Assembly: GCF_014655955.1 (NCBI RefSeq) | Contig: NZ_BNBO01000015.1 | Span: 1 to 64,000 of the forward strand | DNA: 64,000 bases | Source of the DNA: Kitasatospora indigofera | GTDB taxonomy: Bacteria; Actinomycetota; Actinomycetes; Streptomycetales; Streptomycetaceae | Reading direction: 5' to 3' | Shown here: one piece after another, positions 45,603-53,948 of the stretch | How positions within the stretch are numbered: position 1 is the stretch's first letter | Layout: each line of letters opens with the position of its first letter | The notes under the pieces: model-generated | Told to the model about the DNA's origin: nothing | Database searches by the model: none | What the model saw: the letters and a program-made list of their open reading frames with translations, nothing else | Translations under genes and position numbers: made by a program

Positions 45603-45714
45603 GTGCTCCCCTGTCACGGCCAGGTTCTGGCGGTCGACGCGGCCGCCGGCACCCGGCGGCACCGCCGCCCGTACCGTCCAGCGCCCTCTCAGCCCGCTGC
45701 CACGGGCTCCCGCG
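45603..45714 (-). promoter_or_regulatory. TPP riboswitch of tenA (variant 3' part)
   Basis: The minus-strand leader shows GGGAGCCCG, GCGGGCTGAGAGGGCGC and GAACCTGGCCGTGACAGGGG. The CTGAGA and AACCTG cores are clear, but the usual ATGCC...GCGTAGGGA segment is reduced to GTGACAGGGGAGC. A variable GC-rich P3 arm (45640-45680) lies between. Position 27 bp upstream of tenA and the gene's function support the call. Confidence 0.8.
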
Positions 45715-45758
45715 GTGATCACGGAATGGTCGGGCCCGACCCTACCCGCAGCGGCCGC

Positions 45759-46076
45759 TCAGTCCTCCGGCGGGGAGAACACCACCAGCACCCGCAGCTC
45801 CTCGGTGATGTGGTGGAAGCGGTGCGGCACCCCCGCCGGCACGTACGCCACGGTGCCCCGGCCGACGGTGGTGGTCTCGTCGCCCACGGTGAGCTCGGCC
45901 CGGCCGCTGACCACCTGGTAGATCTCGTCCTGGGCGTGCGCGGTCTGCGGGTCGGTGTCGCCGGGGGAGAGCGCGTAGAGGCCGGCCGACATCCGGCGCT
46001 CCTTCAGGAAGCGCAGGTAGGCGCCCTCGTTCGCGGCCCGCTCCGCGTCGAGCTGGTCGAGCCGGAACACCTTCAT
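45759..46076 (-). CDS. Cupin-domain protein
   Basis: A 105-residue single-domain cupin: AHAQDEIYQVVSGRAELTVGDE and VAYVPAGVPHRFHHI, with His and Glu metal ligands partly kept (HxxDE...E, H). Could be a small dioxygenase, isomerase or sensor; no evidence decides. The start at 46076 overlaps the stop of a short reading frame upstream (ATGA), suggesting coupled translation. Confidence 0.88.
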   Translation of the reverse strand: MKVFRLDQLDAERAANEGAYLRFLKERRMSAGLYALSPGDTDPQTAHAQDEIYQVVSGRAELTVGDETTTVGRGTVAYVPAGVPHRFHHITEELRVLVVFSPPED

Positions 46077-46150
46077 GCCCGGTCCGCGGCGGACTCGGCG
46101 GGGGAGGGCACGGCGGCCGGACGGACCGTGCCGGACGGGTCGGGAGTCAT
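46073..46150 (-). CDS. 25-residue leader or small protein coupled to the cupin gene
   Basis: ATG at 46150 with GAAGGAG 8 bp upstream, the strongest ribosome site of this region, opens a 25-codon frame (MTPDPSGTVRPAAVPS to AADRA). Its stop overlaps the cupin start. Just upstream another frame (EYDRPQVEALSETVFPALIREARKELLP) ends exactly at this ATG, also by ATGA. It has no clear start and may be a gene remnant. Confidence 0.4.
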   Translation of the reverse strand: MTPDPSGTVRPAAVPSPAESAADRA

Positions 46151-46451
46151 GGGAGAAGCTCCTTCCGAGCCTCGCGGATCAGCGCCGGGAACACGGTCTC
46201 GGACAACGCCTCCACCTGCGGGCGATCGTACTCTGCCGCCCCCGCCCGGCCCGGCCGGCACGGGAGTTGTCCGCCGGGCCCGAGGCTCCGGCCGTCCCGC
46301 TCCCGGGCCGGGGGCAAGCCTGCTGCTCAGGGCGCTCCGAGGGGCCGGGGCGGCTCCGGAAACCGGGCGGCTCCGGGCCTAGGTTCAGGGCCCCCTGGTC
46401 GGGCATCGTATGTACCAAGCTTCGGCCACCAGACGGGATACGTGTGCAACC

Positions 46452-46829
46452 GTGAAATCTTTCGCCATCAAGACACTCATCAACGCGGCGGCCATCTGGG
46501 TCGCCGCCTGGATCGTCACGGGCATCACCCTGTCGGGGCAGGCCGGCTGGGGGCAGCAGACCTTCACCGTGATCGCCGTGGCGCTGATCTTCGGCGTGGT
46601 GAACTGGCTGATCAAGCCGGTGGTGAAGCTGTTCTCCCTGCCGCTGTTCGTCCTCACCCTGGGCCTGATCACATTCGTGATCAACGCCCTGATGCTGCTG
46701 CTGACCTCGTGGGCCTCGGACAAGCTCGACCTGGACTTCCACGTGGACGGCTTCTGGGCCGCCCTGTTCGGCGCACTGATCATCAGCCTGGTCTCCTGGG
46801 GCCTCAGCCTGGCCCTCGACAACGACTGA
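46452..46829 (+). CDS. Phage-holin-4-like / YvlD-type membrane protein
   Basis: A ~125-residue four-helix membrane protein: KTLINAAAIWVAAWIVTGITL, TFTVIAVALIFGVVNWLIKPVVKLFSLPL, LTLGLITFVINALMLLLTSW and FWAALFGALIISLVSWGLSL. This is the Phage_holin_4_2 family, chromosomal in most bacteria (YvlD) and not evidence of a phage. GTG at 46452 is preferred because the family starts KSFAIKTLIN. Function unknown, envelope stress in relatives. Confidence 0.92.
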   Translation: MKSFAIKTLINAAAIWVAAWIVTGITLSGQAGWGQQTFTVIAVALIFGVVNWLIKPVVKLFSLPLFVLTLGLITFVINALMLLLTSWASDKLDLDFHVDGFWAALFGALIISLVSWGLSLALDND

Positions 46830-46867
46830 CCGCCGCCGGACGGGCCTGAGCGGCCCGGTCGGCGAAG

Positions 46868-46899
46868 GGAGGGCCCCGCACGGGTGTGCGGGGCCCTCC
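46868..46899. terminator. Hairpin terminator after the holin-like gene
   Basis: A perfect 14-bp stem (GGAGGGCCCCGCAC and its complement) with a GGGT loop, 39 bp after the stop. It probably also serves ssgA from the other strand. Confidence 0.8.
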
Positions 46900-47050
46900 G
46901 TCCGTTCCCGACCATGACCGTGACTGCGGCCGTGACCTTGGCCCTGACCTTGGCGACCTTGGCCGTGGCCTTGGCTGTTGAGGTGACTGCGGCCGGGACC
47001 GGGACCGCCGGTGCCCGGGGCCCGCCGCGAACAGGGCCGTGCCGGCCCGG

Positions 47051-47476
47051 TCAGCCGGCGTTCTCACACCCCTTGAGGATGTCGGCGAGCTCGGCCTCCA
47101 GCTCGCCGCCGGTCAGCTCCTCGCCCATCGGCACCAGCCGGTCCGCGCGGGTCAGGAAGGCGATCAGGGGCGGCGCCGAGGCCCGTAGCAGCGCGTCGCC
47201 CTCGGGGGAGTGCAGGACGATGCAGACGTCGGAGAGTTCCTCCCCGCCGACCGGGTGGATGTGCACATCACCCTCGCCCGTCGGGCGGCTGATCCCGTCG
47301 AGCAGCAGCTCCCGGGCGAACACCCAGGTGACCGGCGCGTCGCCGGGCAGGTGGAAGGTGAAGCGGACCGCGTAAGGGTCGCTGGGGTCGTATTCGAGAT
47401 CGACCACGATGCGGAAGGAGAGCTCGTTCGAGACCACGAGGTTCATGACCACGTGGCCCTGGACTGTGCTGTGCAT
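47051..47476 (-). CDS. ssgA: SsgA sporulation/cell-division activator
   Basis: A 141-residue SsgA-like protein (SALP family): LVVSNELSFRIVVDLEYDPSDPYAVRFTFHLPGDAPVTWVFARELLLDGISRP and VHSPEGDALLRASAPPLIAFLTRADRLVP match the family core (quoted in parts: DPYAVRFTF, WVFARELLLDG, ALLRASA). SsgA marks sites of septation and peptidoglycan change in sporulating actinomycetes. The pairing with an upstream IclR-type gene identifies it as SsgA rather than another SALP. Start at 47476, GAGAGG upstream. Transcription is likely driven by SsgR. Confidence 0.93.
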   Translation of the reverse strand: MHSTVQGHVVMNLVVSNELSFRIVVDLEYDPSDPYAVRFTFHLPGDAPVTWVFARELLLDGISRPTGEGDVHIHPVGGEELSDVCIVLHSPEGDALLRASAPPLIAFLTRADRLVPMGEELTGGELEAELADILKGCENAG

Positions 47477-47795
47477 GCGCCAGTACCTCTCGTTCTGCCC
47501 GGCCGTGCGTGCTGAATGGTTGGTCCACCGATGGCCGGACACTGCAGTTCGCTGTGTAGGAACGGTGCCCCGGGTGGGCGCTCCGCCCGCCGGTGAGGGC
47601 GGGATTTCCCCAAGCCCTGGACCTGGAGTGGGAGTGCGGCTCGCGACTGTGAAAAGTCCTGCCAATTCTGTACTTTCGCCCCGATTCCCCGTTCAAACCT
47701 CATCGTCCACGTTTGGGGAGGTAGTGGACAAGGTGTGCTTTTTCAAATGGTGAACGAGGCGGACGCCGTGCCGGCCCCTTCGCGGCACTGTGCCG
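47477..47795. other. ssgA upstream region
   Basis: This 319-bp non-coding region between ssgR and ssgA has a long leader and an inverted repeat GTCCAC-N13-GTGGAC at 47705-47729, about 230 bp before ssgA. The part near 47640-47760 is less GC-rich and should hold the promoter. No other gene is visible. Confidence 0.5.
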
Positions 47796-48620
47796 TCAGA
47801 GGACGAACGAGGGCGACATCGCGCCGACCTTGACCCGGAGCTGCTCGGCCGCGGACGCCAGCCGTCCCGCCTGCTCCAGCGGGAGCGACAGGGCCATGGT
47901 GGCCACCAGCGAACCGACCGTGATCGGCACCGCGGCGCACACCGTGCCGAGCGCGTACTGCTGCCGCTCGGTCACCGGCACCGTGGGCGTGATGGCGTCG
48001 AGCACCCGCAGGACGGCGGACTCCCGCGCCGGGGTCGACGGCGTGAGCCCGACCGGCGGGTGGCGCGAGAGGTGGTCCCGCCTGGCCTCCTCGGGCAGCT
48101 GGCCGAGCAGGCACTGCCCGATGGCGTGCGCGTGCGCGGTGGCCCGGAGGTCGGCCCAGACCTCGACGGCCGGCTGGTTCGGGCCGGACGCCACGTCCAC
48201 CACTTGAACCTCGCCCTCCTCGTAGACCGCGAGATAAACAGCCGCCCCCAGTTCGTCCCTGAGCCGTTCCATCCGGGTGCGCAGTTCGGTGCGGCCGGCC
48301 TGCCGGCCGTCGGCCCGGCCGATGTCCTCCACGGACTGGCCGTAGAAGAACTTGCCGTCGGCCCGGCGGAGGTAGCCCTCGTGGGTGAGGGTGCGCAGCA
48401 GGTGGTAGGTGGTGCCCAGCGGGAGGCCGGCGGCGCGCGCGAGCTGCTTGGCCGTGGCGCCCTGGAGGAAGCCCCCGACCGCCTCCAGCAGGCGCAGCGC
48501 CCGCTGGACGGAGGCGATCAGGGTGGGCTGGCGGTCCTTCTTCCCCGCGGGCCGGGTCGTGGACGCCCTGGCCGGCCGCCCCCTCCGGACGGCGTTCGAC
48601 GTCTCTGCGATCCGGTCCAT
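47796..48620 (-). CDS. ssgR: IclR-family activator SsgR
   Basis: A 274-residue IclR regulator. Helix-turn-helix SVQRALRLLEAVGGFLQGATAKQLARAAGLPLGTTYHLLRTL (residues ~38-80; here in parts: AKQLARAAGLPLGTTYHLL), then the GAF-like effector domain with DELGAAVYLAVYEEGEV and AHAHAIGQCLLGQLPEE. Its place directly upstream of ssgA in the same direction is the known ssgR-ssgA arrangement, where SsgR activates ssgA during development. The N-terminal ~35 residues are basic and disordered. Confidence 0.92.
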   Translation of the reverse strand: MDRIAETSNAVRRGRPARASTTRPAGKKDRQPTLIASVQRALRLLEAVGGFLQGATAKQLARAAGLPLGTTYHLLRTLTHEGYLRRADGKFFYGQSVEDIGRADGRQAGRTELRTRMERLRDELGAAVYLAVYEEGEVQVVDVASGPNQPAVEVWADLRATAHAHAIGQCLLGQLPEEARRDHLSRHPPVGLTPSTPARESAVLRVLDAITPTVPVTERQQYALGTVCAAVPITVGSLVATMALSLPLEQAGRLASAAEQLRVKVGAMSPSFVL

Positions 48621-48950
48621 GACCACACCAAGCCCCCAGCCCCAGTCAGTGCACAGGAGGGCATACGGAGGGGATTGCTCCGATTTGCCCAGCGGTCGCT
48701 CATTGCAGCACAGGGCGGGTCGCGTCGCAATCACAGTCGTACGTATCACCGGCGAATGACCTTCGATTCCAAGCCATGCATCGCTCCTTGTCAGCGAATG
48801 GCGAAAGACGGCGGGGAGATGTCCTTGACATTCAAGATCCATTGGGCCTGCTCCCCCGCTGCCCGAACGGACGCACCCGGGCATGGCCGCGTTTGGCCGC
48901 GCCCCGCCTGCGGCAGACTCCCGCACAACGCTCCAGCCCCGGAGGTGGCC
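48621..48950. other. Divergent region ssgR / NUDIX gene
   Basis: A 330-bp intergenic region holding two divergent promoters. It is less GC-rich than its surroundings at 48640-48820, and includes a TACGTA palindrome at ~48741. No gene or strong hairpin is seen. Confidence 0.5.
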
Positions 48951-49502
48951 ATGGCCAACCCGCCGCGTCCCGTCGTCAAGCGCACCGCGCGGGCGATCCT
49001 GCTGGAACTCGACCCGGACGACGCGCACGGCCAGGCCTCCATCGTGCTGATCAAGCGCACCCGGCCCGGCAGCCACCCGTACTGGATCACCCCCGGCGGC
49101 GGCGTGGAGCCCGAGGACCGCACGGTCGTCGAGGCGCTCCACCGCGAGGTGGACGAGGAGCTCGGCGGCAAGGTCGTGGACGTGGTCCCGGTCTTCGTCG
49201 ACACCATCAGCCACCCCCACCCGCACGCCCCGGGCGGGAACTCCCCCGCCGACGCCGCCGCCCTCGCCCACCCGCACGGCGTCAAGGTGCAGCACTTCTT
49301 CGTCTGCCGGCTGGCCGCCATGGACCCGTCCCGCCGGCACGGGCCCGAGGTGGACGAGCCGCAGGGCGAGTACGAGATCGTCCGGCTGCCCTTCACCCGC
49401 GAGGGCGTCACCTCGGTGAACGTCGTGCCGCCGAGCCTGCGCGCCTTCCTCGCCGCCAACATCGAGGGCGTCCGCGCGATGCTCGCGCCCGACCTCGGCT
49501 GA
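48951..49502 (+). CDS. NUDIX hydrolase
   Basis: A 183-residue NUDIX protein. The NUDIX box can be traced as GGGVEPEDRTVVEALHREVDEELGG (G-x5-E-x7-REVxEExG, residues ~45-69). Family members hydrolyse nucleoside diphosphates linked to other moieties. A His/Pro-rich insert (ISHPHPHAPGG, AHPHG) follows the box. GGAGGTGGCC precedes the ATG. Substrate not predictable. No operon partners. Confidence 0.9.
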   Translation: MANPPRPVVKRTARAILLELDPDDAHGQASIVLIKRTRPGSHPYWITPGGGVEPEDRTVVEALHREVDEELGGKVVDVVPVFVDTISHPHPHAPGGNSPADAAALAHPHGVKVQHFFVCRLAAMDPSRRHGPEVDEPQGEYEIVRLPFTREGVTSVNVVPPSLRAFLAANIEGVRAMLAPDLG

Positions 49503-49608
49503 GCCGCCGGCACCGGTCTCCGCGCGCACCGGCGCCGGCCAGGCTCCGGACAGGCCCGGCGTACGGGTGCGGGCCGGCCCGGGCCGGCGTACGGGCGGGC
49601 GCACCGGC

Positions 49609-51477
49609 CTAGGCCGCCGCCAGGTCCCCGACCAGGTCGTGCCGGATCCGGCCCGGCGCCACCCCGGCCCGCAGCAGCACCCCGACCGACCGCCGCACCA
49701 TCGCGGGCGGCCCGCTGAGGTACGCCTCCCGGCCGGACCACGGACCGAACCGGGCCACCACCTCCGGCAGCTCGCCGGTGAGCGGCGCGTCCGGCCCCGC
49801 CATCCCGCCGGGCCCCGACAGCACCGGCCGCACGGACAGCCACGGGTGCTGCCGGGCCAGCCCGCGCAGTGCCTCCAGCCCGTACAGCTCGGCCTCCCGG
49901 CGGGCACCGTAGAACACCTCGGCCGAACGCCCGGCGGCGCCGTGCTCGGCGATCTCCTCCACCAGTGCGCAGATCGGGGCGATGCCGGTCCCGCCGCCCA
50001 GGCAGAGCAGGTCGGCGCCGGACGCGTGGTCCAGCACCATCGAGCCGGCCGGCGGCCCGAGCCGGAGCACGTCGCCCGGGGCCGCCCGGCGGACCAGCGC
50101 GTTGCTGACCCAGCCCGCCTGCACCGCCTTGACGTGGAAGACCAGCAGGCCGTCCGGCCGGGGCGCCGAGGCGAACGAGAAGTGCCGCCAGACCCGCGGC
50201 CACCAGGGGGTCTCCAGGGTGGTGTACTGCCCCGCCCGGTACGGATAGGCCTGATCGGGGCGGACGGTGATCACCGCGATGTCGCGGGTGGCCTGCTGGT
50301 GCGAGACCACCTCCGCCTGCCACCAGGCCGGGGAGGTCCGGGCGGCGCCCTCGGCCGCGTCGATCATGATGCCGGAGATCAGCCGGTAGGCCCGGCGCCA
50401 GGCCAGCTCGGTCTCGGCGTCCCAGCGGCTGCCCGCGTACCGGGCCAGCGCCGCCAGCAGGCACTCGCCCACCGGGCCGTAGTGGCCGCTCAGCGTGCCG
50501 TACTTGCGGTGGCCCCGGCCCAGCCCGGTCAGGTACTCGGTGAGGCCGGCCGGGTCGCCGGCGCTGCGGGCGGCCTGCAGCAGGGCGCGGAACAGCCGGT
50601 CGCGCTGGACGTCCATGGCCGCCGGGAAGAGCGCGCGGACCTCGGGGTGGTGCAGGAAGATCAACGCGTAGAAGTGCGCGGTGGCACGGTCCGCGACCGG
50701 CTCGACCACCGCGAGGGTGTCCCGGATCAGCCCGATGTCCCGTTCCGTCGGCGGCAGTTCGTCCGGTCCGGCCGCCGGTCCGCCCGCCGCACCCGCCGGC
50801 TCACCGGCCACGGGGACGGCCTCCGCCCGGGCCTCCGGCACGGGGGCCGGGGCGGGCGCGGGGAGGTCACCGGGGCCGGGATCGGGATCGGGATCGTCCA
50901 GGGTGCGGATCGCCCAGGCCCGGCTCCAGCTGTCGCCCGGACCGGCCCAGTTGAGGCCCGGCGCGGCCGCGAGCAGCGGCGCGACGGCCGGGCCGGCCCC
51001 GACGGGGGGTGCGCCCGGGAGCGGCGACGCAGTCGGGACCGGCAAGGCGCCCGGAGCCGGGGGGAGTGCGCGGGGCGCCCCGGGGATCCTCGGGGGCACG
51101 GTCGGCATCGCCGGAACGGCCGGCACCGCCCGGACCGGCCCATGCGCGGAGGCGGGATCCGGGCCCGGGCCCGCCGGGGCGGCCGGCTCCCCCCGGCCGG
51201 CGCCGGGGCTCCCGTCGGCGCCAGGCCCGGCGACCGATTCGGTGACCGGCTCGGTGACCGGCTCGGGCCCGCTCCGCGGCACCGGCGGCAGGCCCGGCAC
51301 GGCCGAGGCCGTGGCCGATCCGTGCCCGGCCCGGACCAGGAGCGCTCTGGGTTTCTTCACCGCAACTTGACGAGTACTCAAGAGAATCGTTTCGCCTCCG
51401 GCCGACCCTGCAACCACCCGGCTTGTCCCTGCTGAAGCCTTCGGTAGCGTGGCACGCCCGCACAGCTCATCCGACAA
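49609..51477 (-). CDS. Flavohaemoglobin-like globin-reductase with long Pro/Ala-rich N-terminus
   Basis: A 622-residue two-domain enzyme. A globin domain lies at ~245-375 (ERDIGLIRDTLAVVEPVADR, ALIFLHHPEVRALFPAAMD). An FAD/NAD reductase domain follows at ~390-620, with YRAGQYTTLETP, RHFSFASAP, LLCLGGGTGIAPI and a terminal YLSGPPAMVR. Flavohaemoglobins oxidise NO to nitrate. The first ~240 residues are Pro/Ala/Gly-rich and have no fold. The start is uncertain: TTG at 51477, TTG at 51381 or GTG at 51360. The distal haem-pocket residues of classical Hmp are not all evident. Confidence 0.85.
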   Translation of the reverse strand: MSDELCGRATLPKASAGTSRVVAGSAGGETILLSTRQVAVKKPRALLVRAGHGSATASAVPGLPPVPRSGPEPVTEPVTESVAGPGADGSPGAGRGEPAAPAGPGPDPASAHGPVRAVPAVPAMPTVPPRIPGAPRALPPAPGALPVPTASPLPGAPPVGAGPAVAPLLAAAPGLNWAGPGDSWSRAWAIRTLDDPDPDPGPGDLPAPAPAPVPEARAEAVPVAGEPAGAAGGPAAGPDELPPTERDIGLIRDTLAVVEPVADRATAHFYALIFLHHPEVRALFPAAMDVQRDRLFRALLQAARSAGDPAGLTEYLTGLGRGHRKYGTLSGHYGPVGECLLAALARYAGSRWDAETELAWRRAYRLISGIMIDAAEGAARTSPAWWQAEVVSHQQATRDIAVITVRPDQAYPYRAGQYTTLETPWWPRVWRHFSFASAPRPDGLLVFHVKAVQAGWVSNALVRRAAPGDVLRLGPPAGSMVLDHASGADLLCLGGGTGIAPICALVEEIAEHGAAGRSAEVFYGARREAELYGLEALRGLARQHPWLSVRPVLSGPGGMAGPDAPLTGELPEVVARFGPWSGREAYLSGPPAMVRRSVGVLLRAGVAPGRIRHDLVGDLAAA

Positions 51478-51532
51478 ATCACGCGAAGCCCGGACACACA
51501 GCCCGTCCGCACGCTACGCTCCCCCGACCTAT

Positions 51533-51576
51533 GGCCGTCGCCCTGGGTGCCGGAACCGGCGCCCAGGGCGACGGCC
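51533..51576. terminator. Hairpin terminator after the bkd operon
   Basis: A 21-bp stem (arms 51533-51553 and 51556-51576, one G-U pair), the longest in the window, 19 bp past the E2 stop. It isolates bkd from the globin gene. Confidence 0.88.
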
Positions 51577-51594
51577 GGCCGGGCCGGGCCGCTC

Positions 51595-52950
51595 TCAGAG
51601 CTGGCGCATCAGCATGCCCGGCTGCTCGACGCAGTCCGCCACGAAGCGCAGGAAGCCGCCCGCGGTACCGCCGTCGCAGACCCGGTGGTCGAAGGTGAAG
51701 GACAGCTGGGTCACCTGCCGGACCGCCAGCTCCCCCCGGTGCACCCAGGGCTTGGCGACGATCCGGCCGACCCCGAGCATCGCCGCCTCGGGGTGGTTGA
51801 TCAGCGGGGTCGAACCGTCCACACCGAACACGCCGTAGTTGTTGAGCGTGAACGTCCCGCCGGTCAGCTCGGCCGGGGTGAGCGAGCCGGCTCGTGCCGA
51901 CTCCGTCAGCCTGGCCAGTTCGGCGCCCAGTTGGACGGTGTTCAGCAGATGCGCGTCGCGCACCACCGGGACCACCAGACCGCGTTCGCTCTGCGCCGCG
52001 AACCCCAGGTGCACGGCGGTGTGCCGCCGCAGGGCCACCGGTGCGCCGGCGGCGTCGCACTCCACGCTCGCGTTCAGCTCCGGGAACCGGGCCAGCGCGG
52101 CCGTGGAGATCCGGGCGAGCAGCGCCAGCAGGCCGATCCTCGGGCCACCCGCGCCGTTCAACTGCTCACGCAGTGACAGGAGTTCCGTGGCGTCGGCATC
52201 CACCCAGCAGGTCGCGGCCGGGATCTCCCGGTGGCTGACGGTCAGCTTCTCGGCGATCGTCCGGCGCAGACCGCGCAGCGGGACGGCGCCCTCGGCGCCG
52301 GCCGCCGCGGGCCGCACCGCACCGTTCGCCGGGCCGGCCGCCGCGGCGGCCACCGCGCGGTCCACGTCCGCACGCAGGATCAGCCCGTCGGGGCCGCTGC
52401 CGGTCAGTGCGGCCAGGTCGATGCCGTGCTCACGGGCGCTGCGGCGGACCAGCGGCGAGATCACCGCGACGACCGCCGGAGCAGCCGGAACCGCCCGGGC
52501 CGGCGGAGCCGACGGGCGCACCGGCGCCGGAGCGGGCGCCGCGGCCACGGCCGTGACGGCGCCGGCAGGTGCGGCGGCCCCGCCCGGCCGGACCCGGCCG
52601 CGCCGGGCCCCCTTGCCGCCCTCCACCGTGCCGTAGCCCACCAGCACGTTGCCCGACCCGCGGGCCGGCGCCTCGGGGTCCGGACCGGACGAGTCGCCCG
52701 ACGGGGACACCGCGACCGTCACCAGCGCCGCGCCGACCGGCACCTCCTCCCCCGGCTCGCCGAACCGGGCGGTGACCACCCCGCCGTACGGGCAGGGCAC
52801 CTCGACCACGGCCTTCGCCGTCTCCACCTCGACCACCGGCTGGTCGACCGCGATCACCTCGCCGACCTCGACCATCCAGCGGACCACCTCCGCCCCGGTG
52901 AGCCCCTCACCGAGGTCGGGCAGCGTGAACTCGCGTACGACGGGCATCAT
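51595..52950 (-). CDS. bkdC: Branched-chain 2-oxoacid dehydrogenase E2 (acyltransferase)
   Basis: A 451-residue dihydrolipoamide acyltransferase. One lipoyl domain at the N-terminus with the modified Lys in VEVETAKAVVEVP. An Ala/Pro linker and a peripheral-subunit-binding domain (ISPLVRRSAREHGIDLAALTGSG) follow. The catalytic domain contains GTFTLNNYGVFGVDGSTPLIN and the active-site FDHRVCDGG. It transfers the branched acyl group to CoA, feeding valine/leucine/isoleucine breakdown and branched fatty-acid starters. Starts 2 bp after the E1-beta stop; GGAGGACTGAGG precedes it. Confidence 0.95.
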   Translation of the reverse strand: MMPVVREFTLPDLGEGLTGAEVVRWMVEVGEVIAVDQPVVEVETAKAVVEVPCPYGGVVTARFGEPGEEVPVGAALVTVAVSPSGDSSGPDPEAPARGSGNVLVGYGTVEGGKGARRGRVRPGGAAAPAGAVTAVAAAPAPAPVRPSAPPARAVPAAPAVVAVISPLVRRSAREHGIDLAALTGSGPDGLILRADVDRAVAAAAAGPANGAVRPAAAGAEGAVPLRGLRRTIAEKLTVSHREIPAATCWVDADATELLSLREQLNGAGGPRIGLLALLARISTAALARFPELNASVECDAAGAPVALRRHTAVHLGFAAQSERGLVVPVVRDAHLLNTVQLGAELARLTESARAGSLTPAELTGGTFTLNNYGVFGVDGSTPLINHPEAAMLGVGRIVAKPWVHRGELAVRQVTQLSFTFDHRVCDGGTAGGFLRFVADCVEQPGMLMRQL

Positions 52951-52952
52951 CC

Positions 52953-53948
52953 TCAGTCCTCCCACTGGAGCCGGGCGACCGCGTCCAGGATCCGGTCCAC
53001 CCCGGGGAGGTGGTGGTGCTCCAGCATCGGCGGCGGGTACGGGATGTCGAAGCCGGTCACCCGCAGGACCGGGGCGGCCAGGTGGTGGAAGCAGCGCTCG
53101 GTGACCCGGGCGGCGATCTCCGCGCCCGTGCCGCCGAAGCCGCTCGCCTCGTGCACGACGACCGCCCGGCCGAGCGAGCGCACCACCCGGCAGACCGTCT
53201 CGTCGTCGAAGGGCACCAGGGTGCGCAGGTCCAGCACCGCCAGGTCCCACCCCTCGGCCTTCGCCGCCTCGGCCGCCTCCAGGCAGACCGGCAGCGAGGG
53301 CCCGTAGGTGATCAGGACGGCGGAGCTGCCGGTCCGCCGCAGCACCGCCCGGCCGATCGGCTCGACCGGAGCGGCCGGGTCCAGGCTGTCCTTGCCCCAG
53401 TAGAGCCGCTTGGGCTCCAGGAAGACCACCGGGTCGTCCGAGGCGATCGAGGCCCGCAGCAGGCCGTAGGCGTCGCCGACGGTGGCGGGCGTGACCACGT
53501 GCAGGCCGGGGGTCTGGGCGTAGTACGCCTCGGAGGAGTCGCTGTGGTGCTCGACCCCGCCGATGCCGCCGCCGTACGGGATCCGGATGGTGATCGGCAG
53601 CGGCAGCTTGCCGGCCGTGCGGTTGCGCATCTTCGCGACGTGCGAGACGAGCTGCTCCATCGCCGGGTACGCGAACGCGTCGAACTGCATCTCGACCACC
53701 GGGCGCAGCCCGTACATGGCCATGCCGATCGCGGTGCCGAGGATGCCGGCCTCCGCGAGCGGGGTGTCCAGGCAGCGGTCCCGGCCGAACTCGGCGGTCA
53801 GCCCGTCGGTGATCCGGAAGACGCCGCCGAGCGCGCCGACGTCCTCGCCGAGCACGTGGACGCTCCGGTCCTCGCGCATGGCGTCGCGCAGCGCCGCGTT
53901 CAGCGCCTGCGCCATGGTGCTGGTCCGCACCGGTGTGGCTGTGCTCAT
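52953..53948 (-). CDS. bkdB: Branched-chain 2-oxoacid dehydrogenase E1 beta
   Basis: The 331-residue beta subunit of E1, which with the alpha subunit decarboxylates 2-oxoisovalerate and its homologues on thiamine pyrophosphate. VLGEDVGALGGVFRIT, FPAMEQLVSH-like AYPAMEQLVSH, RIPYGGGIGGVEHHSDS and the C-terminal DLRTLVPFDDETV are family signatures. The start overlaps the alpha stop by 1 bp and its stop is 2 bp from bkdC. Length normal. Confidence 0.96.
   Translation of the reverse strand: MSTATPVRTSTMAQALNAALRDAMREDRSVHVLGEDVGALGGVFRITDGLTAEFGRDRCLDTPLAEAGILGTAIGMAMYGLRPVVEMQFDAFAYPAMEQLVSHVAKMRNRTAGKLPLPITIRIPYGGGIGGVEHHSDSSEAYYAQTPGLHVVTPATVGDAYGLLRASIASDDPVVFLEPKRLYWGKDSLDPAAPVEPIGRAVLRRTGSSAVLITYGPSLPVCLEAAEAAKAEGWDLAVLDLRTLVPFDDETVCRVVRSLGRAVVVHEASGFGGTGAEIAARVTERCFHHLAAPVLRVTGFDIPYPPPMLEHHHLPGVDRILDAVARLQWED

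Noticed and set aside
46452..46829. Holin-like protein as sign of a prophage
   Set aside because: The YvlD/phage-holin-4 family is chromosomal in most bacteria, and no lysis, capsid or integrase gene is near.
46915..46985. Repeated gtgaccttggcc stretch as a tandem-repeat locus
   Set aside because: Units are irregular in length and sequence; too weak to call a repeat with confidence.
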